From RYN-230 sp963713815 (GTDB taxonomy: Bacteria > Actinomycetota > Actinomycetes > Streptosporangiales > Streptosporangiaceae), in the NCBI GenBank assembly GCA_963713815.1, contig CAVQNH010000032.1, positions 526,875 through 590,874 of the forward strand: a DNA stretch of 64,000 bases, read 5' to 3'. Below the pieces are notes generated by a model. The model did no database searches and was not told where the DNA came from. It saw nothing but the letters and a program-made list of their open reading frames with translations. Of this stretch, positions 1 to 8,854 are shown piece by piece. The position numbers and the translations under genes are program-made. Position 1 is the first letter of the stretch; every line of letters begins with the position of its first letter.

Positions 1-277
1 TAGCCGCCTTGATAGCCCGGAACACCGGTTTGGCGACGTACACGAACTGGCCTAGCTGGGCGAAATCCTGGCACACCAGCGTGAGGTGGTGCCGGTCATC
101 GAGGTGGCGGATCGACCTGATCCTCGTGATGCCGTCCTTGTTCCCGAGCTGGCAGCCCAGCGCGTAGCAGGAGTCCGTCGGGTAGGCGATCACGCCACCT
201 GCGCGGACGACATCGGCGATCTGGATGATCGTGCGACGTTGCGGGCTGGCCGGATGGATGTCGAAGTACCTGGCCAT
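1..277 (-). CDS. YciO/Sua5/YrdC-family protein, 3' end beyond the window
   Basis: Reading the minus strand from the ATG at 277 gives an open frame of 92 codons that runs off the window edge. It begins MARYFDIHPASPQ and continues with GGVIAYPTDSCYALGC, the signature of the YrdC-like fold (YciO branch), where the family binds ATP and threonine or nucleic acid. TsaC/Sua5 enzymes make threonylcarbamoyl-AMP for tRNA t6A37 synthesis. YciO proteins are close relatives whose cellular role is less certain. The start fits the family N-terminus. Only the N-terminal half is visible, so Sua5 and YciO cannot be separated by length. Confidence 0.8.
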   Translation of the reverse strand, partial: MARYFDIHPASPQRRTIIQIADVVRAGGVIAYPTDSCYALGCQLGNKDGITRIRSIRHLDDRHHLTLVCQDFAQLGQFVYVAKPVFRAIKAA

Positions 278-379
278 GCGACGAGCTTAAGGGCATAGTT
301 CCTCGCCGGCCGCTCTGGCGCCGGATCGGCGGCCGCAAGCGAGATCAGTGCGCCGCCGGGCCTGCGCTTCGGGCAGCGC

Positions 380-1540
380 TCAGGTACGCCGGATCGCGTC
401 CCGGCCGAGGTCGGCGAGGGTTGGATAGCCGTCGACCGCCATGAGCAGGTCGGCCTCCGCCAGGATCGTCCTGAGCACGTGGACGATGCCGTCGGTGCCG
501 CCGAGCGCGGCGCCGTAGACGTAGGGGCGGCCGATGCCGACCGCGGTGGCGCCGAGTGCGAGCGCCTTCACCACGTCGGAGCCGGAGCGGACGCCGGAGT
601 CGAAAAGGACTGGCACGTCCGGCACCGCGTCAGCCACGTCAGCGAGGCAGTCGATCGCGGCGAGGCCGCCGTTGGCCTGCCGGCCGCCATGGGTGGAGAC
701 GTAGATGCCGTCGATGCCCTCATCGACGGCCCGGCGGGCGTCGTCGGGGTGGCAAACGCCCTTGAGCACGAGGGGCAGCGTGGTCAGCGAGCGCAGCCAG
801 GCCAGGTCGTCCCAGGTCAGCGGCCGGCCGAACATCAGCGCCCAGGTCAGGATCGCGGTGCCCGGGTCCTCCTCAGGCGACTTCTGCAGCCGGCTCCGGA
901 AGACCGGGTCGGAAAAGTACGTCTTCAGGCAGCGGCCCCGCAGCTGCGGAAAGTTCGAGGTAGACAAGTCCCGCGGCCGCCAGCCGGTGACCCAGGTGTC
1001 GAGGGTGACCACGATCGCGCGATAGCCGGCCGCCTCCGCCCGCTGAACGAGGCTGGCTGCCACCTCGGGATCGGTCGGGCAGTAGAGCTGGAAGAACCCG
1101 GGGGTCTCGCCGAACTCCGCGGCGACATCCTCCAGCGGGTCCTCGCTCAGCGTCGAGGCAACCATGGGCACGCCAGTAGCGGCTGCCGCGCGGGCCGTGG
1201 CCAGGTCGCCGTGGCCGTCCTGGGTGCAGATCCCGATCACCCCGATCGGGGCCAGGAAAATCGGTGTCGGGAAGGTGGTGCCGAACAGCTCGGCCGACAG
1301 GTCCCGTTCGGTGTTCGCCCGCAGCATCCGCGGTACGAGACCCCAGTGGTCGAAGGCCGTCCGGTTGCTGCGCTGGGTGTGCTCGTCGCCCGCTCCCCCC
1401 GCGACGTACGACCACGTGCCCGGCGGCAGCGCCAGCTCCGCGCGCCGCTCCAGCTCCGCAAATGACATCGGGAGCGAGGGCACCACGCCGGAGAGCCCCG
1501 CAAGGTAGATCTCGTTCTGCAGGTCTCCGAAGTTAGCCAC
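380..1540 (-). CDS. FMN-dependent lactate 2-monooxygenase (alpha-hydroxy-acid oxidase family)
   Basis: A 386-residue protein closely resembling mycobacterial lactate 2-monooxygenase from end to end (N-terminal LQNEIYLAGLSGVVPSLPMS, then SYVAGGAGDEHTQRSN). This enzyme converts L-lactate and oxygen to acetate, CO2 and water using FMN, in the cytoplasm. Family active-site residues are present: Tyr46 in SYVAGG, Lys260 in VLKGV, and the catalytic His284 with Arg287 in STHGGRQANGG. The FMN phosphate loop GIGRPYVYG is near 335-343. The length matches the family. It appears monocistronic, with no partner gene close by. A related 2-hydroxy-acid oxidase remains possible, but the N-terminal match favours the monooxygenase. 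Confidence 0.93.
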   Translation of the reverse strand: MANFGDLQNEIYLAGLSGVVPSLPMSFAELERRAELALPPGTWSYVAGGAGDEHTQRSNRTAFDHWGLVPRMLRANTERDLSAELFGTTFPTPIFLAPIGVIGICTQDGHGDLATARAAAATGVPMVASTLSEDPLEDVAAEFGETPGFFQLYCPTDPEVAASLVQRAEAAGYRAIVVTLDTWVTGWRPRDLSTSNFPQLRGRCLKTYFSDPVFRSRLQKSPEEDPGTAILTWALMFGRPLTWDDLAWLRSLTTLPLVLKGVCHPDDARRAVDEGIDGIYVSTHGGRQANGGLAAIDCLADVADAVPDVPVLFDSGVRSGSDVVKALALGATAVGIGRPYVYGAALGGTDGIVHVLRTILAEADLLMAVDGYPTLADLGRDAIRRT

Positions 1541-1593
1541 CCAGCGATGCTAGTAGGTCATCTTCCGAAGCTGGGCTGCGACGGTCGAGACGG

Positions 1594-2400
1594 TCAGATC
1601 AGCGCGATGCCGCAATAGGACCAGGCCCGGTCCGCGTTGTGGGCCGGGACGTCGGCATCCGGCCGCCAGCGGGAGACGAGCACCAGGCCGGGGTCGAGGA
1701 GCTCCCGGCCGTTGAACATGCGCAGGATGGCGTCCTTGCTGCGCGGGATCCAGGTGGCTCCCCGCTCTTTGGCTTCGGCCGAGGCCTGGTGCGTCCTGTC
1801 CGGAGCGAACTCGTCGGTGGAGTGGGACACGACAAGGTAACTGCCGGGTGCGAGCGCGGCAAGGTACCTCGCGGCGATGGCGGCCGGGTCGTCCTCGTCA
1901 GGGATGCAGTGCAAGACCGCGACGAACATGAGCGCCACGGGCTTGGTGAAGTCGAGCAGCTGCCCCGCCCGGGCCAGGACCTCGTCCACGTCGCGGAGGT
2001 CGGCCCGGACTACGGCGGTCGTGGCGTTATCCGCCATCAGGGCCTCGGCGTGCACGACCACCACCGGGTCGTTGTCGACGTAGACGACGCGGGTGTCCGG
2101 GTGTCCTTCCTGCGCAGTCTCGTGCGTGTTCGGGCTGGTGGGCAGCCCGGTGCCGATATCGAGGAACTGGCGGATCCCCGCATCGCGCAGGAATCGGACC
2201 GCGCGGACGAGGAACTGGCGGTTGCCGCGCGAGGAATCCAGCATCTCTGGCACGAGCTCCAGGCTTCGCTCGGCCGTCTCCCGGTCGGCGGCGAAGTTGT
2301 CCTTGCCACCCAGGATGTAGTCGTACACGCGCGCGGGGTGCGGGATGTCGGTGCGGATGCCCAGCGCTTCCCAGCTGCCTTGCTGTTCCTGCTCGGTCAT
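1594..2400 (-). CDS. SAM-dependent methyltransferase, SAV2177/DUF574 family
   Basis: 268 residues from the ATG at 2400, which has a clear AGGAGG ribosome site just upstream; a longer frame exists but lacks that support. The family signature RVYDYILGGKDNF lies at residues 24-36, the SAM-binding DIGTGLPT at 81-88, and the acidic second motif YVDNDPVV at 107-114. This family (PF04672) is abundant in actinomycetes, with substrates mostly unknown, and is predicted to be cytoplasmic. The gene stands alone between the lactate monooxygenase (same strand) and a divergent STAS gene, so context gives no substrate. Confidence 0.9.
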   Translation of the reverse strand: MTEQEQQGSWEALGIRTDIPHPARVYDYILGGKDNFAADRETAERSLELVPEMLDSSRGNRQFLVRAVRFLRDAGIRQFLDIGTGLPTSPNTHETAQEGHPDTRVVYVDNDPVVVVHAEALMADNATTAVVRADLRDVDEVLARAGQLLDFTKPVALMFVAVLHCIPDEDDPAAIAARYLAALAPGSYLVVSHSTDEFAPDRTHQASAEAKERGATWIPRSKDAILRMFNGRELLDPGLVLVSRWRPDADVPAHNADRAWSYCGIALI

Positions 2401-2692
2401 TTGCGACGCCTCCTGCGTTCGCTCGCTGTGCAGATAATGCCATACCGGATCGGGGGCCGGACGAGCCGTGCGGCGCCCGGGGTTCAGCCGGCCGGGGACC
2501 TCCGCCGCGATCTGCACCGGTTTATTGCGGATCGCCCGATGCTGACTAACTAGTCAGCAGCCGAGTCGGTTTCTTCGTTGTGCTCTTTGCGCCCTGTTAC
2601 CATCCGCGTGCTCCCTGTTAGTTGTAGAGTCTTCACCAGGGGGGTCAGGACCTTGCCGCCACTGCGCTGGACAAGTGCGAGAGGCGCCACCT

Positions 2693-2983
2693 GTGACCGG
2701 CATCCCGGTTCTCCCGGTAGTTACCGTCACCATTTCGGGCGAGATCGACATCGCCACCTCCCGGGCCATGCGTGACGCCCTGGCGACCGGGCCTGGCCCA
2801 GCACACCTGGAAGTTGACATGTCCGCGGTCACGTTCATGGACGCGTCAGGAATCGGCGTGCTGCTCGCCGCCCGCCAGCAGGCGGTGGACGGTGGCGGGT
2901 CGCTCACCGTGCGGGCACCCAGCGGGGCGGTACGCAGGCTGACCGGAGTCCTGGGACTGGACGAGCTTCTCGCCATCCGGTGA
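2693..2983 (+). CDS. STAS-domain protein, anti-sigma factor antagonist type
   Basis: 96 residues forming a single STAS domain (SpoIIAA/RsbV type). The chain reads VTVTISGEIDIATSRAM, then TFMDASGIGVLL, where the Ser of DASG (about residue 52) is the position phosphorylated by cognate anti-sigma kinases in the family. GTG at 2693 was chosen because GAGAGG lies eight bases upstream; a GTG at 2675 would add six residues without a ribosome site. No RsbW-like kinase lies nearby, so the partner is elsewhere. It probably acts in partner switching that controls a sigma factor. Confidence 0.83.
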   Translation: MTGIPVLPVVTVTISGEIDIATSRAMRDALATGPGPAHLEVDMSAVTFMDASGIGVLLAARQQAVDGGGSLTVRAPSGAVRRLTGVLGLDELLAIR

Positions 2984-3178
2984 GCCCCGGCCCGCGTCAC
3001 AGAAACGAGGCGCCACGGCCCTCCTCTGGCCAGCCCGGGTCCGGACAGCCGGTGAACGATGGGGAAGATGAAGGTGCCGATGCGGACTGGAGAGCACACG
3101 GCGTAACCGAGCCTGCGACCAGCCAGGCTCCGCTGCGAGCCTGCGGACTGCCGCGCAGGGGAAGCGAGGAAACCGGCA

Positions 3179-4111
3179 ATGGATCCCACGAGCTGGATAC
3201 CGAGGGTCGGCATACTGTTTCGTCCCCAGCTGCCCCCTGAGCGGCTGCGCGAATTTGTCCTATCAGCAGACCTGGCCGGGCTCGACGACCTGTGGATGTG
3301 GGAGGACTGCTTCCTGGAAGGCGGCCTGACCAGCGCCACCGCTGCACTCGCCTGGAGCAGCTCGCTGCGGATCGGCCTGGGCCTGATGCCGGTACCTTTG
3401 CGCAACCCGGCGCTAGCGGCCATGGAAGTCGCGACGTTGGCCCGCCTGTTCCCGGGACGGTTCGTTCCGGCCGTCGGGCACGGTGTCCTTCCGTGGATGG
3501 AGCAGGTAGGGGCGCGTGCCCCCTCCCCCATGACCCTGCTGCGCGAATGGGTGACAGCCACCCGATCCCTGCTTCGCGGGGACACCGTGACCGTCAGTGG
3601 CCAGTACGTGCGCCTCAGCGATGTGGCCCTGGACTGGCCACCGGCTACCGTTCCACCACTGCTGGTCGGCGCGCGCGGCCCGAAAACGCTGGCCCTGGCG
3701 GGCGAGCTTGCCGATGGCCTTGTCCTGGACGCCGGTATCTCGCCCCAAGGCGTCCGTCAGGCGGTGGACCGGGCCGCGGCGCGGCGGCCTCATGAGGTCG
3801 TCGTGTATGTGTTGTGCGGAGCTGGGGTGGGCAGCAGGGAGCAGATCAAGGCCGAGCTGACCAGGTCACCAGAACCGCTATCGAGCCTGGCAGCAGTCGG
3901 ATCGCCGGAGGAGGTAGCGGAGACCGTCCGCTGTTTCGCCCGTGCAGGTGCGACAACCGTTGTCCTGCAGCCCACCGCGGAAGACCCGGACGTAGCCGCG
4001 ACGATCAGGCTGGCCGCAGCGGCAAGAACCGTGCTCCACGACGCCGCCGACGCACTATCGGACCCGCAGCCGCAAACCGACCACTACCTGGCCACCGACG
4101 TCCACGAGTAG
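3179..4111 (+). CDS. Luciferase-like monooxygenase (LLM class, probably F420- or flavin-dependent)
   Basis: 310 residues with the bacterial luciferase-like TIM barrel. It opens with RVGILFRPQLPPE, followed by LWMWEDCFLEGG near 39-50, RIGLGLMPVPLRNP (strand beta3 and loop), the core segment FPGRFVPAVGHG near residues 91-102, and PPLLVGARGPKTLALAGELADG near 158-180. In actinomycetes such proteins are often coenzyme F420-dependent oxidoreductases; flavin use is also possible. The substrate is not deducible. A GAGGA ribosome site is ten bases before the ATG. It follows the STAS gene on the same strand after about 195 bp and is probably separately expressed. Confidence 0.87.
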   Translation: MDPTSWIPRVGILFRPQLPPERLREFVLSADLAGLDDLWMWEDCFLEGGLTSATAALAWSSSLRIGLGLMPVPLRNPALAAMEVATLARLFPGRFVPAVGHGVLPWMEQVGARAPSPMTLLREWVTATRSLLRGDTVTVSGQYVRLSDVALDWPPATVPPLLVGARGPKTLALAGELADGLVLDAGISPQGVRQAVDRAAARRPHEVVVYVLCGAGVGSREQIKAELTRSPEPLSSLAAVGSPEEVAETVRCFARAGATTVVLQPTAEDPDVAATIRLAAAARTVLHDAADALSDPQPQTDHYLATDVHE

Positions 4112-4143
4112 CCCGGCCGAGAGCACTCAGCGGCGGCCCGCCC

Positions 4144-4347
4144 GTGGCTGGCTTCCGGTACGCGCTTATCGTGGGGCTGGGTGCCGCGATGGGCATCCAG
4201 AACGCCGCGCTCACCGGTGCCCTGCTCGTCCGCCACGCCCCGGTCTGCTATCGACTCGCCATCGCCCTGGTCACGATCGTCCTTGGCGTCTTGGCCAGCC
4301 ACACCCTCGGGAAGCGGGACCCGGCCTGGGTCCGAGCCCCGGCCTAG
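4144..4347 (+). pseudogene. DUF1275 (YoaK-like) membrane protein remnant with internal deletion
   Basis: A 67-codon frame encodes a hydrophobic stretch with GLGAAMGIQNAAL, the conserved helix motif of DUF1275 membrane proteins, followed directly by a terminal-type hydrophobic helix (LAIALVTIVLGVLA). Family members are normally about 220-250 residues with six helices. Here the N-terminal helices and the segment between the two motifs are missing. I read it as a deletion remnant, not a functional small protein. It lies just after the luciferase-like gene with no obvious ribosome site. Confidence 0.55.
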
Positions 4348-4403
4348 AACAGCCGCCCTGACTGCCGTCAAAGGAAGGTGGAGGAGAGAAAGGTGGGCGA
4401 GAG

Positions 4404-4703
4404 ATGAGCGTCGAGAGAACCCAGATCGGGCACCAGATCAGGTATGAACTTCGTGATGGCGCCGCGCTGGTGGGCGTGCTGATCTTCGGGCAACCCGAGA
4501 TCGACCCGGCCGCCTGGAAGATCCTGCTGCCCGGGCCGGGCGGTACCGAAGATCTCTACGCCACCGAGCGGTTCCACGCGCCCGACGCCCCGCAGCTCCA
4601 GGCCTGGCTGACCCCCGTCGTGGGCGCTGGGCCCGCCGCCGAGCTGACCGAGGCCGTGGAGGCGCAGCCGCCGCTGACGTCCGGCTGGAAGCGGCGCTCA
4701 TGA
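4404..4703 (+). CDS. Small hypothetical protein, 99 residues
   Basis: The start is well supported by a purine-rich GGAGGAGAGAAAGG tract upstream of the ATG. The protein is mixed charged and soluble, with no signal peptide or membrane helix: MSVERTQIGHQIRYELRDGAALVG, then WKILLPGPGGTEDLYATERF. It looks like a small beta-rich protein. I do not recognise the family. It lies about 90 bp upstream of the DUF6582-like gene on the same strand, and the two may be co-transcribed up to the terminator at 5124-5160. Confidence 0.6.
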   Translation: MSVERTQIGHQIRYELRDGAALVGVLIFGQPEIDPAAWKILLPGPGGTEDLYATERFHAPDAPQLQAWLTPVVGAGPAAELTEAVEAQPPLTSGWKRRS

Positions 4704-4796
4704 CAGCTACTGCCGGGCTCCAGCGGGGCCCCGGCTCATCCAGCCCGCACCACCGGTCAGCAAGCTCGGCGTCCGCGCCGGGGAAGGAGAATCACG

Positions 4797-5114
4797 ATGC
4801 CCGACGAGACACGCAGTCCCGCGCCAACATGGCAGCCACCACCCGATTCCGAGCAGTTCGGCGGTGACCTGGACGCCGCCGAGCGGAACGACCTGCCCGC
4901 CTCGGCCTACGCCTTCCCGGGGCAGCGCAAGGAACCGCTGACCTCGGCAACCCACGTGCGAACCGCGCTCGCACGATTCGATCAGGTCAGCGACGTCAGT
5001 GACGCTGACCGGGCACTCGCCTTCGAGAACATCCGTCTCGCCGCGTCCTACTTCGATGTTGACATGACCGAGAAGTCGTGGCGCGATCTGATGCCTCCAT
5101 CCGGCGGCCGCTGA
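4797..5114 (+). CDS. DUF6582-like small protein
   Basis: 105 residues with an AAGGAGAA ribosome site. After a proline-rich lead, it has the pattern LDAAERNDLPASAYAFPGQRKEPL, then HVRTALARFDQV, SDADRALAFENIRLAA and SWRDL. As I recall it, this is the arrangement of a short conserved actinobacterial and phage-associated family (DUF6582) in which LPxSAFAFPxxRxLPL is followed by a three-helix segment. Function is unknown; the protein is predicted cytoplasmic. It is followed directly by a strong hairpin terminator. Confidence 0.7.
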   Translation: MPDETRSPAPTWQPPPDSEQFGGDLDAAERNDLPASAYAFPGQRKEPLTSATHVRTALARFDQVSDVSDADRALAFENIRLAASYFDVDMTEKSWRDLMPPSGGR

Positions 5115-5123
5115 CGTCTCTTC

Positions 5124-5160
5124 CGGCGGCTCCTGGCCGGCTACCGGTCAGGAGCCGCCG
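5124..5160. terminator. Bidirectional hairpin terminator between convergent genes
   Basis: Arms CGGCGGCTCCTG (5124-5135) and CAGGAGCCGCCG (5149-5160) pair perfectly over 12 bp, with an inner CCGG/CCGG pairing. It lies ten bases after the stop of the DUF6582-like gene and overlaps the 3' end of the convergent small gene at 5148-5390. There is no long U-tract, as is usual in high-GC actinomycetes. Confidence 0.75.
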
Positions 5161-5390
5161 CCCGCCACATCTTCTCTGCTCTCGCGACGCCAGTGCTGGC
5201 CGAATTCGCCGTCATGAAGCCGGCGCAGCCGATGCGCGTGGTGATCCAGCTGGTCGGCGGCACGCAACATCTCATCAAAGTCACGGCCGTGATCGCGGGC
5301 CGCGGTTTTTTCCTCCGCCCGCTTGCGGACGATGCTCAGCTCTTCCCGGCCCAGCTCGACGACTTTGGCCAGTACCTCTTCCAGATCCAT
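5148..5390 (-). CDS. Small charged, probably coiled-coil hypothetical protein
   Basis: 80 residues from the ATG at 5390, preceded by GGGAAAGGGAAG. The chain MDLEEVLAKVVELGREELSI followed by VRKRAEEKTAARDHGRDFDE is strongly helical and heptad-like, with the His-rich segment DHHAHRLRRLHDGEFGQHW near the C-terminus. No family is recognised. Its 3' end overlaps the bidirectional terminator hairpin. It could be a small structural or regulatory protein. Coding status rests on the ribosome site and amphipathic pattern only. Confidence 0.45.
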   Translation of the reverse strand: MDLEEVLAKVVELGREELSIVRKRAEEKTAARDHGRDFDEMLRAADQLDHHAHRLRRLHDGEFGQHWRRESREDVAGGGS

Positions 5391-5507
5391 GGCTTCCCTT
5401 TCCCGGCCACCCGGCCCGCCATGCCTGCAGTCAGGCAGACGACACTTATCAACGGCTCCGCGACATCCCATCACAGGCGGGCTGGCCGGTGACGATCGAG
5501 GTGCTGG

Positions 5508-6551
5508 CTATGGGCTGGGGAGCGAGCGCGGTAGCCCGAACGATGGGAGGACGCTGTTCTCGAATCGGGTCATGGCGCAGATCCGGTCGCCGGTCAGGGT
5601 CAGGACGTAGAGTCCGGTCCCGTGGCTGATGCCACCGGGGGCGCGCAGGTAGGTCCCGAACGCCGGCTGGCCGTTGGCCCGCGTCGGCACGAGGCGGGTC
5701 CGGCGGCCCGCGCCGAAGAGGCAGGCGCAGAAGCGGGCCACGACGTCCCGGCCCTCGTATTCGAAGGGCATCGGCGGCATTGACATGAAGACGTCGTCGG
5801 TGAGCAGGGCCACCAGCGCGCCGAGATCGGCGGACTCCCATGCGCGGACGAACTTCGCCACGAGCGCATCCTCGGTGGGCGACCCGGCGGCGGGCGGCGG
5901 TTCGCGGTCGTCGGTCGTGGGCCATCGGCGCTGCAGGCTGGCGTGCGCCCGTTTGAGGGCACTTTTGACCGATTCGACGGTCGAGTCCAGCATGCCGGCC
6001 ACCTCGCTGGCGTGGAACCCGAGGACGTCGCGCAGGATGAGCACCGCGAGCTGGCGGGGCGGCAGGACCTGAAGGGCGGTCACGAAGGCCAGGGAGATGG
6101 ATTCGGTCTGCTCGTAGCGGGCCTCCGGGCCGAGCGGCACGTAGACGGCCCCCTCGAGCAGGGCGTCGGGAAATGGCTCGAGCCAGACGACCTCGCCGAG
6201 CCGGGTCGGCTCGGGCGGTTCAGCCCCGGGGATGTCCCACTCCTTGGCCGGGCGCCGGCTGGCCGACCGGCGCGCGTTGAGGCACCGGTTGGTGGCGATC
6301 CGGTAGAGCCAGGTACGCAGCGAGGCGCGTCCCTCGAACCCTCCGAAGCCCTGCCAGGCGGCCAGCAGCGTGTCCTGCAGGGTGTCCTCGGCGTCCTGGA
6401 AGGATCCGAGCATCCGGTAGCAGTGCACCTGCAGCTCCCGGCGGTACGGCTCGGTCAGCTCCCGGAACGCCTCACCGTCCCCGGCCCGCGCCCTTGAGAT
6501 CAAGTCGGCTGCTACTTCCCCCACCGTCGGGTCACCCCCTTCCCGCGTCAT
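5508..6551 (-). CDS. ECF sigma factor, SigG type with C-terminal SnoaL-like domain
   Basis: 347 residues. Sigma region 2 is near residues 25-95 (FRELTEPYRRELQVHCYRMLGSF, DAEDTLQDTLLAAW, SLRTWLYRIATNRCLNA). Region 4 is near 150-210 (LPPRQLAVLILRDVLGFHASEVA, then STVESVKSALKRA). A SnoaL-like domain occupies about 225-340 and ends SFGLPRSLP, matching the end of mycobacterial SigG. In such sigma factors the extra domain modulates activity in place of a separate anti-sigma factor. It is divergent from the RibD/DHFR-like gene across about 120 bp, suggesting a shared control region. Confidence 0.88.
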   Translation of the reverse strand: MTREGGDPTVGEVAADLISRARAGDGEAFRELTEPYRRELQVHCYRMLGSFQDAEDTLQDTLLAAWQGFGGFEGRASLRTWLYRIATNRCLNARRSASRRPAKEWDIPGAEPPEPTRLGEVVWLEPFPDALLEGAVYVPLGPEARYEQTESISLAFVTALQVLPPRQLAVLILRDVLGFHASEVAGMLDSTVESVKSALKRAHASLQRRWPTTDDREPPPAAGSPTEDALVAKFVRAWESADLGALVALLTDDVFMSMPPMPFEYEGRDVVARFCACLFGAGRRTRLVPTRANGQPAFGTYLRAPGGISHGTGLYVLTLTGDRICAMTRFENSVLPSFGLPRSLPSP

Positions 6552-6674
6552 GTCGCACTACCGGTATGGACACCGGCCATGGGGCGAACGGGGCGGTTTG
6601 GCGGGCGCCACTTTCCCGGCGTCGCGGTGTCTACATCGGGTGGCAGCCGACAACACAGCACAGGGAGAACCGAC

Positions 6675-7253
6675 ATGGGAAAGATCGTCATCAGCACGAA
6701 CGTGTCCCTCGACGGAGTGGTCCAGGACCCCGACGGCGAGGAGGGCTTCAGGCTGGGCGGCTGGTTCGTCCAGGATGGAGGCCAGGACCTCGAAGAGTGG
6801 GGCAAGGTCGAGTACGACGAGGCGCTGCGCACCGAGGCCCTGTTGCTGGGGCGGCGCAGCGACGAGTGGTTCGGCACGCGGTGGGCATCCCGGCCCGGCG
6901 AGTGGGCAGACCGGCTGAACAGCCTGCCCAAGTACGTCGTGTCCGCGACCCTCGCAGACCCCAGATGGACCAACGTGACGGTCCTGAAGGGCGACGTGGT
7001 CGACGAGGTAACGAGGCTGAAGCAGGAGCTGGACGGGGACATCGTCGTCTACGCCAGTTACCAGCTCGGGCGCACGCTGATCGAGCACGACCTCGTTGAT
7101 GAGCTGCGGCTGTTCGTCTTCCCGGTCGTGCTCGGGGGCGGCGAACGCCTCTTCGGCGAGACCAGCGGCAAGAAGCCGATCCGCCTGGTCGACAGCCGGA
7201 CCGTCGGTGACGGCCTCGTCTTCCTCACCTACGAGATCGTCCGAGGCGCCTAG
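6675..7253 (+). CDS. RibD C-terminal/dihydrofolate reductase-like protein
   Basis: 192 residues from the ATG at 6675 (GGGAGAA upstream). The N-terminus KIVISTNVSLDGVVQDPDG, the segment LLLGRRSDEWF, the nucleotide-binding GDVVDEVTRLKQELDGDIVVYAS, and LVDELRLFVFPVVLGGGERLF are typical of the RibD_C/DHFR-like reductases of actinomycetes (about 190 residues). They bind NADPH, and the true substrate is usually unknown. The gene is divergent from the SigG-type sigma factor and ends before a strong terminator, so it is probably a single-gene unit. Confidence 0.88.
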   Translation: MGKIVISTNVSLDGVVQDPDGEEGFRLGGWFVQDGGQDLEEWGKVEYDEALRTEALLLGRRSDEWFGTRWASRPGEWADRLNSLPKYVVSATLADPRWTNVTVLKGDVVDEVTRLKQELDGDIVVYASYQLGRTLIEHDLVDELRLFVFPVVLGGGERLFGETSGKKPIRLVDSRTVGDGLVFLTYEIVRGA

Positions 7254-7303
7254 CTACCGCTGCGCCGACGCCGGCGGGCGAGCGCCTCCCCGGGGGTCAC
7301 CGG

Positions 7304-7343
7304 CCGCCACCCTGCGCGCCTCATCACCCGCGCAGGGTGGCGG
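7304..7343 (+). terminator. Strong hairpin terminator after the RibD-like gene
   Basis: CCGCCACCCTGCGCG at 7304-7318 pairs perfectly with CGCGCAGGGTGGCGG at 7329-7343 around a 10-nt loop. It lies about 50 bp after the RibD-like stop and 55 bp before the DHA2 transporter start. The loop and right arm contain TCACCC-N5-GGGTGG, which resembles the regional dyad, but here it is explained by the longer stem. Confidence 0.8.
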
Positions 7344-7397
7344 CGCCTGCCCCGGCGGCACACGGACCGGAACCATCGAGACGTAAAGGAATCCATC

Positions 7398-8838
7398 ATG
7401 GGAATCAAGGCACACGCAAATAAGAAAATGATCCTCGTCCTGGCGTGCGCGGCGCAGTTCATGGTCGTGCTCGATGTCGCGGTCGTGAACGTCGCGCTGC
7501 CCTCGATCCAGCGCGATCTCGGCATCGGGAAGAGCACCTTGCAGTGGATCATCATCGCGTACGGCCTCATGCTCGGCGGGTTCCTGCTGCTCGGCGGCAG
7601 GATGGCCGACCTCCTGGGGCGCCGCCGCATGCTGCTGACGGGACTGACACTATTCTCGTCCGCCTCACTGCTCGCGGGCGTGGCGGGATCCGCCGGGCTC
7701 CTGATCGGCGCCCGGGCACTGCAGGGCTTCGGGGCGGCGCTCATCCCGCCGGCCGCCCTCTCGATCCTCGCCGTGACCTTCGCGGAAGGCGCCGAGCGCA
7801 ATCGCGCGCTCGGGCTCTACGGCGCCGTCACGGGGGTGTCGGGGTCGGTCGGGGTACTCGCAAGTGGCCTGCTCACCGAGGGTGCAGGCTGGCACTGGGT
7901 CTTCCGCATCAACGTTCCGATCGGCGTCCTTCTCATCGCGATGGCGGCTGTCTTCCTGCCCGCCGACGCTGGCGCCCGGCGCAGGAGCGAACGCTTCGAC
8001 GTCGCCGGCGCGGTCACCGTCACCGCAGGCCTGCTCCTGCTGGTCTACGCGCTCAATTACGGCGCCGGCCACGGCTGGGCTTCCGGGTCGACGCTCGGAC
8101 TGTTCGCCGCGTCCGTGCGTGCTGCTGGCCGCTTTCGTGCGGATCGAAGCGCGGTCCCGGTCACCGCTGGTGCCTGGTTCGTCGGTGCGCAACCGCACGC
8201 TGGTGGCGGCGAACCTGTCCGCGTTCTTCACGTTCGGAGCGTTCTTCGCCTTCATCTTCCTCGGCTCGCTGCTGATGCAGCAGGTCCTCGGATATTCGCC
8301 GACGCGGACGGGCGTCGCCTGGCTGGCCACCACGGCCACGTCGTTCGTGGCGGCCGCGATCACGGGAAGCAAGCTCGTCGCGGTGGTGGGCGTGCGGCGC
8401 CTGCTCGTCGTGGCCCAGTCGCTCCTCGCGATCTCCGTGCTGCTGCTGACCCGGATTCCGGCTGGAGGGGACTTCGCGACCGACCTGCTCCCAGCGCTGC
8501 TCCTAGCGGGCGTGGCCGGCGGAATGGCCGCTCCGGCCGCACAGATCGGCGCTCTGTCCGGCGTCACCGACTCGATGACCGGCCTGGCGTCCGGGCTCCT
8601 CGAAACCATGCGCGAGATCGGGGGCGCCGTCGGCGTGGCTGCCGTGTCGGCGGTCCTCGTCTCGCGGGCCGGGGTGAACGCTTTCCACGCCGCGTTCTGG
8701 GTGATATTCGCCGTCGCGGCCCTGGGTGCGCTGACCGCCGCGATTGGCTTCCCCCGGCGCACAACGCACGAGACCGGGCCCGGGCCGGCTCCGTCCAGCG
8801 TTTCGATCGCCACGGAAACCGACGCAAGAGCGGGATGA
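7398..8838 (+). pseudogene. DHA2-type MFS drug transporter, apparent single frameshift
   Basis: The first part (7398 to about 8115) encodes MFS motif FMVVLDVAVVNVALPSIQRDL and the helix 2-3 loop GGRMADLLGRRR, plus five or six helices. The second part, one frame over (about 8115 to 8838), continues with VRNRTLVAANLSAFFTFGAFF and the later helices. Total length is 1441 nt, that is 480 codons plus one base, which fits a single inserted base near 8113-8121 in the run GTGCGTGCTGCTGG. Corrected, it would be a 479-residue multidrug exporter of the EmrB/QacA class. It could be a sequencing indel or a true pseudogene. Confidence 0.8.
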
Positions 8839-8854
8839 CCGGCCTGCCGTCAGC

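Noticed and set aside
2554..3585. A 343-codon minus-strand frame over the STAS and luciferase-like genes
   Set aside because: Arg/Ser-rich shadow of two well-supported plus-strand genes.
7324..7340. TCACCC-N5-GGGTGG before the DHA2 gene at 7398 as another regulon dyad
   Set aside because: It is part of a longer 15-bp terminator stem, so the match is explained without an operator.
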